A stretch of DNA of 64,000 nt. Origin: Gentiana macrophylla. Taxonomy: Eukaryota > Streptophyta > Magnoliopsida > Gentianales > Gentianaceae. A program made the position numbers and the translations under genes. Location: the NCBI GenBank assembly GCA_026214975.1, contig CM047807.1, positions 71,465,824 to 71,529,823 on the forward strand. The letters are read 5' to 3'. Below the pieces are notes generated by a model that saw only the letters and a program-made list of their open reading frames with translations, was not told the DNA's origin and made no database searches. Below, piece after piece: positions 33,901 through 44,896 of this stretch. How positions within the stretch are numbered: position 1 is the first letter of the stretch; each line of letters begins with the position of its first letter.

Positions 33901-36351
33901 AAGCTCCCACTAGTTTAACGGTTCCAAATACCGTCTAACTAGCGACACTTTAATTTATGATTCTCTAATTTTTCTATTAGAAAATTTCTCGTGTAGACAC
34001 TACACAATTAAAATTCACTAGAAGAATTTTATCGTCCCAATCATCTTTCAAACTAACTATGGTTGTCTCTCGTTCAACACGAGTGACAAAGATGTTGACA
34101 TACTTATTTACGCCACTTAAGTCTTGAAGGTCAAGAAAAAATCTCTTCCAAAAATTAATCGCATGTAAGATCAATAAGTACAACGTTCTAGTTACTTGCC
34201 ACTTTTAACGAAGTCATTACTAGTCAATTTTACACTAGCAGCAATCTACCCTGAGAGATATATAAATAGTTGTAAATAAAATTGATGAAAAAAAAATCCC
34301 AATCATACACTACTTATAAATTTTAGGAACATAAACTAAGTACTTATAGTATATCCTACCGTTCCAAAGATTTAATCTAATGCCTCAGTGCCGCCTTAGG
34401 GTAGGTCAAAGAGGTTTCGATTAATATTGAAGATCAGATTGAGAATCGAACATCTCATTTGTGATCGTCAATCACCTTTCCTTTTTCAGCCAAGGTATTA
34501 CCAAAATACCCTTTATGAGTGTGACCTACTGTTTCAGATTTTTAGGTAGACCCCGAGTATGCCGCCTTAGGGTCGGTCAGTGACCCGACGAGTACCCAAA
34601 ATCCTATCCTTTCGGAGACCAAGCCTTGAATTTTGATAGCGGTGAAGGCCTTCCTTAGGGGGCCGAAATCAAAGCCGGCACGAGGCGTCACCATTCTCTC
34701 ACGTTGCTTGTGTCAACAGTAGAGGCCGTGGGGTCGGCTGTCGTCTCTCCCGCTCCCACTCAATATTTTGAAAAAGTGGTGGGTTTACTTATCACGTTTT
34801 TGGACTTGATGTTACATTAAGGAACAATAAATCATAGGCCCGAATGTTGCCGGTTACGTGGGCTAGCCCACCCGACCTATTCGTTGGAACATATGTGGCC
34901 GTCGGACGGGTCAAGACTAGGGGAGCTCCGTTGAGCCGTAGTGGCACTTCGGATGGCTCAGCCTTGCTAGACCCCCGTGCAAACGCCACACGTGGAGGGT
35001 GAAGTCGATCGAGCCGCAGCTACTGTTGACCACCCAACCGTGGTTAAACCACTTTCGAACCATATTTGCCCGTGATTATCCAATCCTTAAACATCAAACT
35101 TTCACGTAGACACTACGGAACAAAAACGTAATCTCGTCTAGGTAAGGTGGAATTCACCGAGAATCCAACACCTTAACCACGAGGTTTCGGGATTTTACTC
35201 CTTATGCTTTTGCAGAGTGGGATTCACCGAGAATCCATCACCCAACCTCGACGATTGAAAAAACCCGCGTTCCTCGGTTTTTGCCCTAATTAGTTTCTAA
35301 TTAATATCAAACAATTAATTAAAACTAATTGCGTGTTTTATACATGCTTAACTAATTCCTCGAATTAATTTCTACATGTATGCATATGGAGTGGAATTCA
35401 TGATATGATGCATGTCATGGCAATTTTTCGGTTCTACACATACAATCTAAACATGTATACTAGTGCGGAAAATAAACACCGAGATGGACCGTTGGCACCC
35501 CCGTATCTAATCTATTAAAAATAAATAACCAAAACCCTAACTAGGGTTTACTTCTTTCTAACATAATCTGCAGTTGTTTAAAATCTTCGACGATCGGCAA
35601 ACCAAACGAACTCGGATCGCGACGAAACTTTCCAGATCTGTTCCTCACTCCTTGGGCTTCATTATGGACGGTTGGATCGGGTCTTTGACTTGTCAATCTT
35701 CTCCAGTGAGCCGCCCAACTTGCTGCTGAATCTGACTTTTACAGCAGCGCATCAATGACTTCCCGAGGCCGATTGGGAATCGAGATGAATCCCGATCGAC
35801 CTGGAAATTTTATTCCACGTCCAAAACTCCATAGTTTTCGATCTGACCGGTTGGATTTTCGTTTCAACGGTCCAAACTCACCCAGAAATTCGAGAAAGTC
35901 ACAGGTAGGGTTTCTGTGAATCCTACGTTTTTCTGTTACAGCAGCTTCTTTGCAGCAACGAACGGATATCAAACGGACTCCGATCGATGTCAAATTTTGT
36001 GCAACTTTTCTAAATCTTCCAATCTTGATTCTGACCGGAGGGATCGTCGTTTCAACGGTTCGATCAACAGGAAAAACGAAATAACTAAACAGCTACTAAA
36101 CAGATCTATTTTCTGGAAATTAAAATTGCAATAAAAATAAATTACATAATTTTCTATACTCATATGAACGAATTTGCATAGTTTATATGAGTTTACAATA
36201 GATCTAACAATAAACACAGATGCCAACCCCAATCCATCTCTTCAACCATAGCAATTAATCATTATCAATGAATAAAACAATAAATAAAATTTACCTACAT
36301 GCAATTCCACTCCTTTAAATCGTTTAATTATGATTATGACTATATAAATCG
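30917..36351 (-). other. Non-coding interior of LARD-like element
   Basis: No coding frame. Structure seen: a pair of 26-mers 'gtgg(a)attcaccgagaatcca' at 35147-35172 and 35217-35242; a pair of 'gccgccttagggt.ggtc' segments near 34391 and 34561; several scattered 'ctcccact' motifs (31001, 32370, 33045, 33905). A GC-richer block at 34600-35050 could be a structured packaging or leader RNA, which is inference. Confidence 0.6.
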
Positions 36352-36372
36352 TGGAACCTGGCTCTGATACCA
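36352..36372 (-). other. Primer binding site, tRNA-iMet
   Basis: Plus strand 'ggaacctggctctgatacca'; element sense TGGTATCAGAGCCAGGTTCC, two bases from the LTR. The match to the initiator tRNA-Met 3' end is long and clean. Confidence 0.9.
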
Positions 36373-36374
36373 CA

Positions 36375-38133
36375 TGAAGGATGCAGGTTCTTAGATCTAA
36401 ACGAGTTAGATCTACGCGCAGCGGATGGATCACTATTTATACAACACAATACATAATTAAAGGACTTAAACTACTACAAGGGGGTTAAGATCATGTTACC
36501 AATAGTAGGAAGAGAAGCCAAGATCTTCCGATGTGTTCTCCAAACGGTGGTTGGTGGACACCCTTCTTGATATGAGAACCTCCTTGATATGCTTCCAAGA
36601 AAAACTCCAAGTTTTTCTCCAACCGGGTGGAGCTAAGGATCGAACTCCTTAGCCTTTTTCTCTATAAATTTAGTGGCCCTCTCTCTTCACTCTAGGGCTC
36701 AGGAGAAACTCTCTTTTTATAAGCAAAATCCAAGAGAAAAACCTATACCCAATCGGTTTAACAAAATAAAAGAGATAATTCTAATTATTATTATCCAATA
36801 AAAATAAGAGATAATTACAATCTTATAATAAGAAAATATAATTATCCTTATAGTTAAGAGATAAATAATAAATAAATTATTTTCTTTTATTTATCCAATT
36901 AATTATTTAACAAATAAATAACTAATTACACAATATGTCATTATTCAGGAAAACTAATTTCTTGGAAAATCCAAGACATATTGGCGCCACACTAAGCTCA
37001 CTGCGCCCACGTAAAATGTATTTTACAGTATTATATTATTTAAATTTCAACTAAATAATATCCATGCATATCAATTAATTAGCCCACCAATTAATTATCA
37101 ATTGGCCCAAATAACAAGATTATTAGTCCGAATTACGGAAGCCACAACGGGGGACCATGGACTATAACCGAGTAGCTCCAATAATTAATTATTCATCAAA
37201 CAGTAATATAATTATTAATTCCGAATTACGCCACCATAAACCCAAAATCGAACTCTACCGATTATAGATGTATACTTATACTCAACCCATACAAAGTGAA
37301 TAAGCGTCCATTGATATAATCACTACATACGGATTAACCCTCCATAGATCGTCCATTCTCGAGTGGGAAGTCTCTGAACCCGACTCGAATATCTTATCCT
37401 TATTTACCATTAACCCCTCGATGATCAATTAGTTCACATATCCGACTAGTGAGCAATTAGTCTAATATGAACTCCCGGATCGATCACTTTCTTAAGGCTA
37501 ACAAATAAGGGATCGTGTCTCTACTTCCTGCGCAGGAAGGAATGGATTCCATGTCTGTGAAAATCGTAAGTACTCACTCATCCGGAGATAGTGCCAATGA
37601 GAAGTGGCTTGGAACACATATTTAAGTGAACCGTAACTAACACATCAAACACTACCCCGGGACAAGCGGCAGACTGTGATCACCTCGATTAAGGTTGATC
37701 CATATATGATCATCTAATGATTTAATAAGATTCCTCGATTACGGAATTATATCGAGAAATTCATATTAAATCGGTCCAAATCTATATGAATGCAATCATA
37801 TATAAATGCCCCACGTAGGTACCTATATACCGATAGTCCGGATAAGCATGTCACACCCTAAGGTGTTCTCAAGCATTATTGGTGTTTTAATCAAGAGACC
37901 CTAAACTCGATTAAGTTCACCACGGACTAACTATTTAAGTATATCACTACTAACTCAATCCTCACGTGTAATCCATACACCGAGTTAAGTGGTTACATAC
38001 TGAGATATACTTAGGGTTTGCAAAGCGATGTATTACTTTACAAGCACAAAGCAAGTAACTAAGGTGAGATAAATTCTGTCATCCATTATTAAAAACAATT
38101 ACACAAATTGTCTTTCGGGCACTACACCTAACA
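36375..38133 (-). repeat. LARD-like 5' LTR (right)
   Basis: 1759 bp partner of 29154-30900. The first 650 and last 230 bp are almost identical to the other LTR; 37020-37900 contains a cluster of small indels and base shuffles. Confidence 0.95.
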
Positions 38134-38138
38134 GATTG

Positions 38139-38700
38139 ATCACTGGACAACGAGTTTGTATCGATTTCATGAAACTTAACGATGCGACTTGAAAGGATCA
38201 TTTCCCCTGTCATTTATCGATAAGATGTTGGAAAGATTGAGCGGTCACGCATTCTACAGTTTTCTAAATGGGTATTCTGTCTATTACAAGATACACACTA
38301 CCTATGTGGACCGCGAGAAGACAACCTTCACATGTCTTTATGGAATGTTTGCATACAACCGCATGCCTTTTGGATTATGTAATGAACAAGCAACATTCCA
38401 AAGGTGCATGTTGTCACTTTTTGCGGACATGGTGGAGGATTTTCTGGAAATTTTTATGGATGACTTTTCAGTGTTTGGAGACAGTTATGATGATTGTTTG
38501 GACAATTTGAGTAAGGTTCTTAAACATTGTGAAGAGACCAACCTTGTGATTAATTGGGAGAAGTGCCATTTCATGGTCACTGAAGGAATCGTGTTAGGTC
38601 ACATGATATCGAAGAAAGGAATGGAAGTGGACAAAGCCAAGATAGAAATCATAGAAAAACTTCCACCTCCCACAAATTTGAAAATGCTTTGACCCTTTCT
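38139..38700 (+). pseudogene. Gypsy reverse transcriptase core (Athila/Tat-type)
   Basis: Continuation of the RT cut at 29153. After an in-frame TGA (codon after 'KLNDAT') the frame 38189-38692 shows 'FIDKMLERLSGHAFYSFLNG', 'EKTTFTCLYGMFAYNRMPFG', the catalytic 'IFMDDFSVFGDSYDDC', and 'EETNLVINWEKCHFMV'. The FMDD residues are retained. The frame ends early at TGA after 'PPPTNLKML'. Stops upstream and downstream make it non-functional despite an intact active-site motif. Confidence 0.9.
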
Positions 38701-39297
38701 TGGCCACGCAGGATTTTACAGGATGTTTATCAAGGATTTTTCTAAAGTTTCTACATCTTTGACTGAGTTGCTTGCGAAGGATATGCCTTTTGTGTTTAGA
38801 GAGAATACAAACAGGCATTCAACACATTGAAGCAAATGTTGATAACAGCCCCAATTCTGGTAGCCCCAGATTGGAACCAACCTTTTGAGGTAATGTGTGA
38901 TGCTAGTGGTACGGCAGTTGGAGCAGCCGTGGGACAATAAGTGGATAAGATATTTAAACCGATCTATTACGCTAGCCGTACCATAAAAAATGCCTAAAGG
39001 AATTATGCGACCACGGAGAAGGAGCTCTTAGCTGTAAGCTTTGCATTTGACAAATTTACATCTTACCTTATAGGATCTAAAGTCACGGTTTTCATAGATC
39101 ATGCAGCTTTGAAGTATCTACTGACAAAGCAAGACTCCAAGACAAGATTTTTAAGGTGGATTCTACTTTTAAGAGAGTTTGATGTTGAGATTAAAGATAA
39201 TAAAGGGTCAGAGAACCAGATGGCTGACCACCTTTCAAGGTTAACACTGATAGATGAAAAACAATCTATTGAGATCAAGGAATGCTTTCCTAATTAA
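38701..39297 (+). pseudogene. Gypsy RNase H region, broken
   Basis: Frames in order: 'FLGHAGFYRMFIKDFSK', 'VMCDASGTAVGAAVGQ' followed by a stop, '[18 protein letters not shown]', and '[19 protein letters not shown]' to '[11 protein letters not shown]' (39109-39297). These are the RT connection and RNase H of a Ty3 polyprotein with at least three interruptions. Confidence 0.85.
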
Positions 39298-39860
39298 TGA
39301 ACAACTCTTTGCAGTCTCTGTAGTTTCTCGAGTTTAATCTCGACCCTAGCCTGGAAAAGTTACATCAAGAGTAGGGAAGGTATACCCTTGGTTAACACAT
39401 ATTGTGAATTATCACGCAAGAAGGTACCTACCACCAGAGTTCACAAGCCATGACCGGAAGAAGTTTTTTGCTGAATTAAAGCACTATTATTGGGATGATC
39501 CTTACTTACACATGATGTGTGCTGATAACATTCTGAGGAGATGTATCCATGATGATGAAATCCAAAGTATATTGACCTATTGCCATTCAAGAGAAGTTGG
39601 AGGCCACTATGGGCCAGATAAGAGAGAAACCAAGGTACTGCAGTGTGGATTCTACTGGCAAACAATATTTAAGTCTGCTTACGAGTTTACACATGCCTGT
39701 CACTCTTGTCAAATGACATGTAATATATCTAAGAGGAATGAGATGCCACTACATAGTATCCTTGAAGTGGAAAGTTTTGATGTATGGGGAATTGATTTTC
39801 TTGGACCTTTCACATAGTCGAAATCTAATCTTTACATCATGTTAGTAGTAGATTATGTTA
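39298..39860 (+). pseudogene. Gypsy integrase N-terminal zinc domain
   Basis: The frame 39404-39817 holds the HHCC pattern: 'YCHSREVGGHYG' with two His, then 'HACHSCQ' with two Cys, and 'GIDFLGPF' with the first catalytic Asp. A TAG follows. The sequence jumps at about 39855 from 'VDYV' in the integrase core directly into LTR sequence, so the rest of the core was deleted. Confidence 0.85.
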
Positions 39861-40248
39861 AGGCCTAAGGTAGGTTAGGGTCACATATGCACCTACTGTC
39901 CTTGCAAATGGAATTAGCGTAATATTAGGGGTTAGCACCCGTAGCTGACGAAGAATTAAAATTTACCTACGAGGAAGATCAATGCATAAATTTCGGGAAA
40001 TAACTAATCCCTCATACTTAGGACTAATCTTTAGAAATTCATAGAATTGCATTTGTGTGTTTGCTCTTGCGTATCATTGTCACCATCGTTTACTCTGTAC
40101 CTTAGATGGTCATAGACCACCCTAATTATTCTCAATATTGGATTATTTGTATCATACGAGTCTCTATGGATTCAACATCTTGATTCACCTTTGCTATGCT
40201 ACGATAGACCTAGTCCTATTGCTAGTAGAAGCGACCTGCACGCGATCA
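39861..40248 (+). repeat. Athila-type gypsy 3' LTR remnant
   Basis: Matches 28510-28915 ('aaggtaggttagggtcacat', 'gtaatattaggggttag.acc') and ends at the same 'cgcgatca'. It lacks the first part of the LTR because of the deletion that joins it to integrase. Confidence 0.85.
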
Positions 40249-40479
40249 TCTTTGCTGAGCACCCGCTTGACCTTTCTATTGATAGTTGCTATCTAATTTT
40301 CACCTTGGAGACAGCTTTGTCATGCTTCAAAGCTCACGGCGTGTAGATAAAACTCGTTCCCTACGTGCTAATCACAATTGTCAGTCATGCGCAACCATTA
40401 CGCTTACATATGTTAATCATTAAGCGGTTTAACCTCCATTAACTCCGTTACTTGGCGTACATGATGGTTTCCCCAACAA
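40249..40479. other. No gene seen
   Basis: Unassigned spacer between the gypsy LTR end and the repeat at 40480. Confidence 0.4.
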
Positions 40480-40853
40480 TAGCCACGCATTTATTGATCT
40501 CACGTCATGCCTAAATGTGTTACAACTGCATTATACAATTAAGGTCTAGTTATTATACCTCATATTTTCCATGATGAAAGGTACGCAACAATAAGCAATA
40601 AAACGCACGCTTTCTCTCCAAAACTTTGACAATTTTTGTAGTCAAGAGTCCAGTAGACGTACATCTAGATCGATTCCACTAGAAAAAGAGAGCGAGTGTG
40701 AGTGTGTGTGCGTAAGTAGTAATACTTTGACCTAGCTTGTATAACCGAAAACTACTGTTGGACTTTTACATCATTTTAATACTTATTCCAGCTTTTAGAT
40801 TGATTATTCACTTGATTCATACCTGATAATACTTTCGGGTATCATCATTGTGG
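40480..40853. repeat. Repeat B, copy 1
   Basis: Matches 49423-49749 over about 330 bp ('gtagtcaagagtcc', 'gagcgagtgtgagtgtgtgt', 'tttgacctagcttgtataac'). Ends in a hairpin at 40825-40846 (gataatac/gtatcatc). Each copy lies downstream of a protease gene copy, so the block was probably duplicated with the gene. Confidence 0.75.
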
Positions 40854-40989
40854 AGGACATTGATTTGATCCATCTATGCATGTAAGACGATGTTAACCAA
40901 ATGGGTATGAAATAACGATTTAAGTAGGCATGAAATTGCTTGATCGTTGAACCAACATCGAAAAGAAGAGGATGGACGTGGTAAGGTAA

Positions 40990-41262
40990 AGTTTTTTCAC
41001 ACCTAAAAAAGTCTTAACACACCTACTTTTTATTTTTAGTTTTTCCATTTGATTTTTTCAGTAATTGATTCGTACTCAATTTTAGACAGGATGTTGATTA
41101 GTTTACGGACCAAATTTCAGTCAGGAAGTATCAACTGTGCTTTCTGACCGATATTGGGTCTAGTAAAAACCAACATCCTGACTCAAATTCGGTCAGGATT
41201 AAAATTATTTTCTGACTCAAATTCGGTTTACTCAACATCCTGACCACTTTTTTTTTCACCTT
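40990..41262. repeat. Inverted 'cctgac' motif cluster
   Basis: Contains repeated 'aacatcctgactcaaattcg', 'cggtcagga' and 'ttctgac' in both orientations, like subterminal repeats of a CACTA or similar element. This segment is absent at the equivalent place near 49750, which suggests an insertion of about 390 bp. Termini were not identified. Confidence 0.4.
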
Positions 41263-41286
41263 TTCAGGTTTTATTACTATACCATC

Positions 41287-41732
41287 TGTTATAACAGGTT
41301 AGGGAATCCAGATGCAAGATAGATAATTTAACAGAAGCAACCTAACAATAATAATCAACAGAAATAAAAGAAACAAGAAGTATACAATATTTAACGTGGT
41401 TTCCGGTGTTATGCCGACTACTCCACGGACAGAAAATAGATATTTTATTATGCACTAAATTTCAGACGGATTACACATTACAATGATTAATACAATTGGT
41501 ATTTATAGGCACAGATCCCTAAAACCCTAGCCGTCAAGAATCTTTATCGGTCATTGCCCAGACATAGAACTCAGCTGCATGCAAAACCTCATCAGGCTGC
41601 TGACAACAATAGAAACTCAGCAGACTTCCCAACTGACTTTCACAGACTTGGATACACCTCTCAGCTGACCATTACTCAGCTGACTACCAGATTAGTTCTA
41701 CCAGATGTAGAGTTTAAGTCACTCTAATGACA
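41287..41732 (-). repeat. Copia 1 3' LTR
   Basis: 446 bp, TGTTATAACAGG...CTAATGACA. Followed by 'aatctccaccttgac', the purine tract GTCAAGGTGGAGATT in element sense. Confidence 0.85.
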
Positions 41733-42129
41733 AATCTCCACCTTGACTTGAACTCTCATTCACAGTCAACCAGATGTACTTGTACCAGATGCATTCGTCA
41801 ATTCCAGATGTAATTGTACCAGATTACTCCATAAAATCCACTCAGCTGACCTACCCTCAGCCGAGTTTCCAGATTTCCAGATTATAAGCTTTGAATATTC
41901 AACAAGTTCAGACACAACTGAAACTTTCTTTGCTGAACCGGTTTAGTGAACATATCAGCAGGATTATCCTTGGTGCCAATCTTCTTCACTGCAATCCTCT
42001 TCTCAATTCTTAGAAAATGATACCTCACATCAATATTTTGGTTCCCTCATGATGAACTTGATCCTTAGCTAGACAAATTGCACTGAAACTGTCACAATAA
42101 ATCTCTGCTTAATCCCGATGTAGCCCCAA

Positions 42130-43470
42130 ATCACTGACTAATCCTTTCAACCAGATACCCTCCTTGGCTGCTTCAGTAAGAGCCATATATTCAGCCTTAG
42201 TAGTTGATAAATTAAAGTCACTGTGGCTTGAAGAGTTGCTTTCCAGCTGATAACTAAATTCCCCAATGTGAAAACATAACCACTCATTGATTTCCTTCGG
42301 TCTATATCACCTGCATAATCAGCATCACAGTACCCTGTGATCTGACCTTGAGTATCACTTTCATAAATGAGACCAACATCAGATGTACCCCTAAGGTATC
42401 TGAACATTCTTTTGGCAGCTTTCCAATGTTCTTTTCCAGGTTGACCTATAAACATGCTGACAACACTGACTGCCTGAGCCAGATCAGGCCTAGTGCATAC
42501 CATCGCATACATCAGACTTCCAACTACACTAGCATAGGGAACTTTTGACATATACTCCTTCTCCTCTACTGACTGTGAAGCATAAAAAGACAAATGAATA
42601 TTAGATGCTATAGGAGTATCTATTGGCTTTGCAGCAGACATGCCATATATAGCCAATATCTTATGTACATAACCCTGCTAAGACAAGAATAGCTTCTCCC
42701 GACTCCTATCTCTCCATATCTCCATCCCCAATATCTTCTTGAAAGCACCCAAATCTTTCATTTCAAACTCAGCATTGAGAAGGTTCTTTAGATTTTGACC
42801 ATCAGACTTCTTTTCAACAGCTATCAATATATCACCCACATATAGGACAAGATATATATGTGATCCATCTTTCAGCTCACTGTGATACACACAACAGTGA
42901 TATGGACTTCTATTATAACCCAGCTAGATTATGTAACTGTCAAACCTTTTATACCACTGCCTAGGAGCCTGCTTCAGTCCATACAAGGACCTCTTTAACT
43001 TTCACACAAAATCTTCCTTGCCAGGAACATGAAATCCCTCTGACTAAGTCATGTATATCTCTTTATCTAACTCACCATGTAGAAAAGCTGTCTTCACATC
43101 TAACTCCTCAAGTTCTAAAACCTGATGTGCCACCATTTCTAGTAACACTCTGATTGGAGTATTTCAAACAACTGGTGAGAAGATCTCATCCAAGTCTATC
43201 CTTTCTTTCTGAGTGAACCCTCTTGCAACCAAACGTGCCTTATACTTGACCCCTTCTACTTCAATCATTCCAAATAACAACTCTCCTATCAGCTAGATGT
43301 TTAACTAGATCCCAAGTTTGATTCTTTAGTAATGACTCCATTTCATATCCTATGGTAGCAAGCCATTGAGATGCTTCAGAACATGTTACTGCTTCCCTGT
43401 AAGTAGAAGGTTGAAAACCATCCACTTCTTCTGTAACTTGAAGTGCATATCCAACCATATCATCAAAACC
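42130..43470 (-). pseudogene. Copia 1 reverse transcriptase and RNase H
   Basis: Read leftward: 'YREAVTCSEASQWLATIGYE' (RT start, 43410-43350), 'YLVLYVGDILIAVEKK' with the catalytic YVDD changed to YVGD (42831-42842), 'GMSAAKPIDTPIASN', 'SLMYAMVCTRPDLAQAVSVV', 'YCDADYAGDIDRRKSMSGYV' (RNase H). Several stops and shifts. The Asp-to-Gly change in the active site would by itself abolish polymerase activity. Confidence 0.85.
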
Positions 43471-44480
43471 ATACCTTTTGGGAAGTACCCCAACATTTGA
43501 TCTTCCAGCTCTGCTGACAGCTATACTCTGTTGACCAATGTTCTCTGTTTGATGCTCAACTGACCCTTGTTTAGCTTACTGGCTTGGATCAGATTCTGGT
43601 TCAGCAACCAGATCAGATGAGTGCTTACTTGGATCAGTTAAGTGTTGCATCTCAACCGACTACACTTGAAGCTCCACCTGTTTCTCAGCCCTCTCAAATT
43701 TAGCACTGGTTTCAGATTCAGTAGACCTCCCCACTATGAGTTGATCATAGAATTTTCATCAAATAATACTTCTCTACCGAGTATAACTCTTTTCTCTACT
43801 GATGACCAAATTCTCTAACCTTTCACCCCATCTTCATACCTTACAAACACTCCCTTCTTAGCCCTTGGTTCCAGTTTCCCTTCACTCATATGATAGTAAA
43901 CCGTGCTTCAAAAACCCTTTGAACTGAGTAGTCAACAGGCTTGCCTGACCACATCTCAAATGGTGTCTTTAGATTGATCCCTGTGTGAGGACTCCTGTTG
44001 ATTAAGTAGCACGATGTAGTTACAGCCTCTGCCCAAAATCCCTTGATAAACCAGCATTATAGAGCATACATCTTGCCCTCTTCAGAAGAGTTTGATTCAT
44101 CCTCTCAGCTACACCATTTGGCTGAGGTGTAGACTATATGACATATGGAAATATCCTCATCCTTACAGAATGGGTCAAACTCTGACCAGAAAAATTCCAG
44201 ACCATTATCTGTTCTGAGCCTTTTGATTTTCTTGCCTGTCTAATTCTCCACTATAGCCTTTCACAGCTTGAAACTATTGAATGCCTCACTTTTTTGTTTC
44301 ATCATTACCACCCAAGTCATATTGAATAGTCATCTTTGAAGGACACAAAATATATGTGACCACCCAATGATTCCACCTTTGATGGACCCCAACAATCAGA
44401 ATGGATATAATCAAGTGATGCCTTTGTACTCTGTTTTCCTGCTAAGAACTTGCTTCTATGTAGCTTCCGAAACACATAGT
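43471..44480 (-). pseudogene. Copia 1 integrase, heavily decayed
   Basis: No long frame, but the nucleotide order follows the integrase of copia 3 at 60937-61640: 'ctgaccacatctcaaatggt' and 'gattgatccctgtgtgagg' occur in both. Many stops and deletions. Confidence 0.75.
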
Positions 44481-44879
44481 GCTAACGAAAGTCCAGTGTC
44501 TTGACATTATATCCCCCAAGAAAACCTGCTGAAGAAAGGGCTTGCATTCCTCTTTCACCCATGTGACCAAGTCTCATGTGCCACAACTGAGTCTGATGTG
44601 ACTGATGAACTGCTGAGGATGCCACATCAGCAGAGCCAGATACAATAAAGCCTTGTAATATATACAAGGTTTCCTTCTTGATGACCACAGATGAATCTTT
44701 GTAGACATTCATCTCTCCACCTTCTTCTTTGAAAATGAACCCCTTGTTGTCTAGTAGACTAAGAGATACCAAATTCTTGGTCATCTATGGAACATGTCTA
44801 ACACCTTTTAGTGTGCATAATCAACCATCCTCTGTCCTCAACTGAACTGAACCAATTCCCAATATCTTGCAGACCTTAT
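44481..44879 (-). pseudogene. Copia 1 GAG pre-integrase and protease end
   Basis: Frame 44784-44482: 'MTKNLVSLSLLDNKGFIF', 'ETLYILQG', 'LWHMRLGHMGERGMQALSSA' (integrase zinc finger His region). Upstream to 44879 matches the end of copia 3 protease. The element is cut here by the LINE. Confidence 0.8.
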
Positions 44880-44896
44880 TGGATATTGGGAATTGG

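Larger units (their letters stand above)
29154..38133 (-). mobile_element. LARD-like LTR retrotransposon, no ORFs
   Basis: Complete LTR element: LTRs 29154-30900 and 36375-38133, 5 bp target duplication GATTG (29149-29153 and 38134-38138), iMet primer site at 36352-36372, and a purine tract beside the left LTR, so it is minus-strand. In element sense the LTR starts TGTTAGGTGTAGTGCC. The 5.47 kb interior has no ORF above about 85 codons and no gag or pol motif that I can read. Long LTRs with a long non-coding interior match large retrotransposon derivatives, which depend on a partner's proteins. The PPT/LTR junction (caagtgggagat then TGTTAG) is typical of copia partners. Inserted in gypsy RT. 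Confidence 0.85.

Noticed and set aside
35739..36232. ORFs of 70-84 aa near the LARD primer site
   Set aside because: Short, overlapping on both strands and without gag features; not enough to call a protein.
29154..38133. Two separate dispersed repeats rather than one element
   Set aside because: The GATTG duplication, adjacent PBS and PPT, and continuity of gypsy RT across the site show that a single LTR element inserted.
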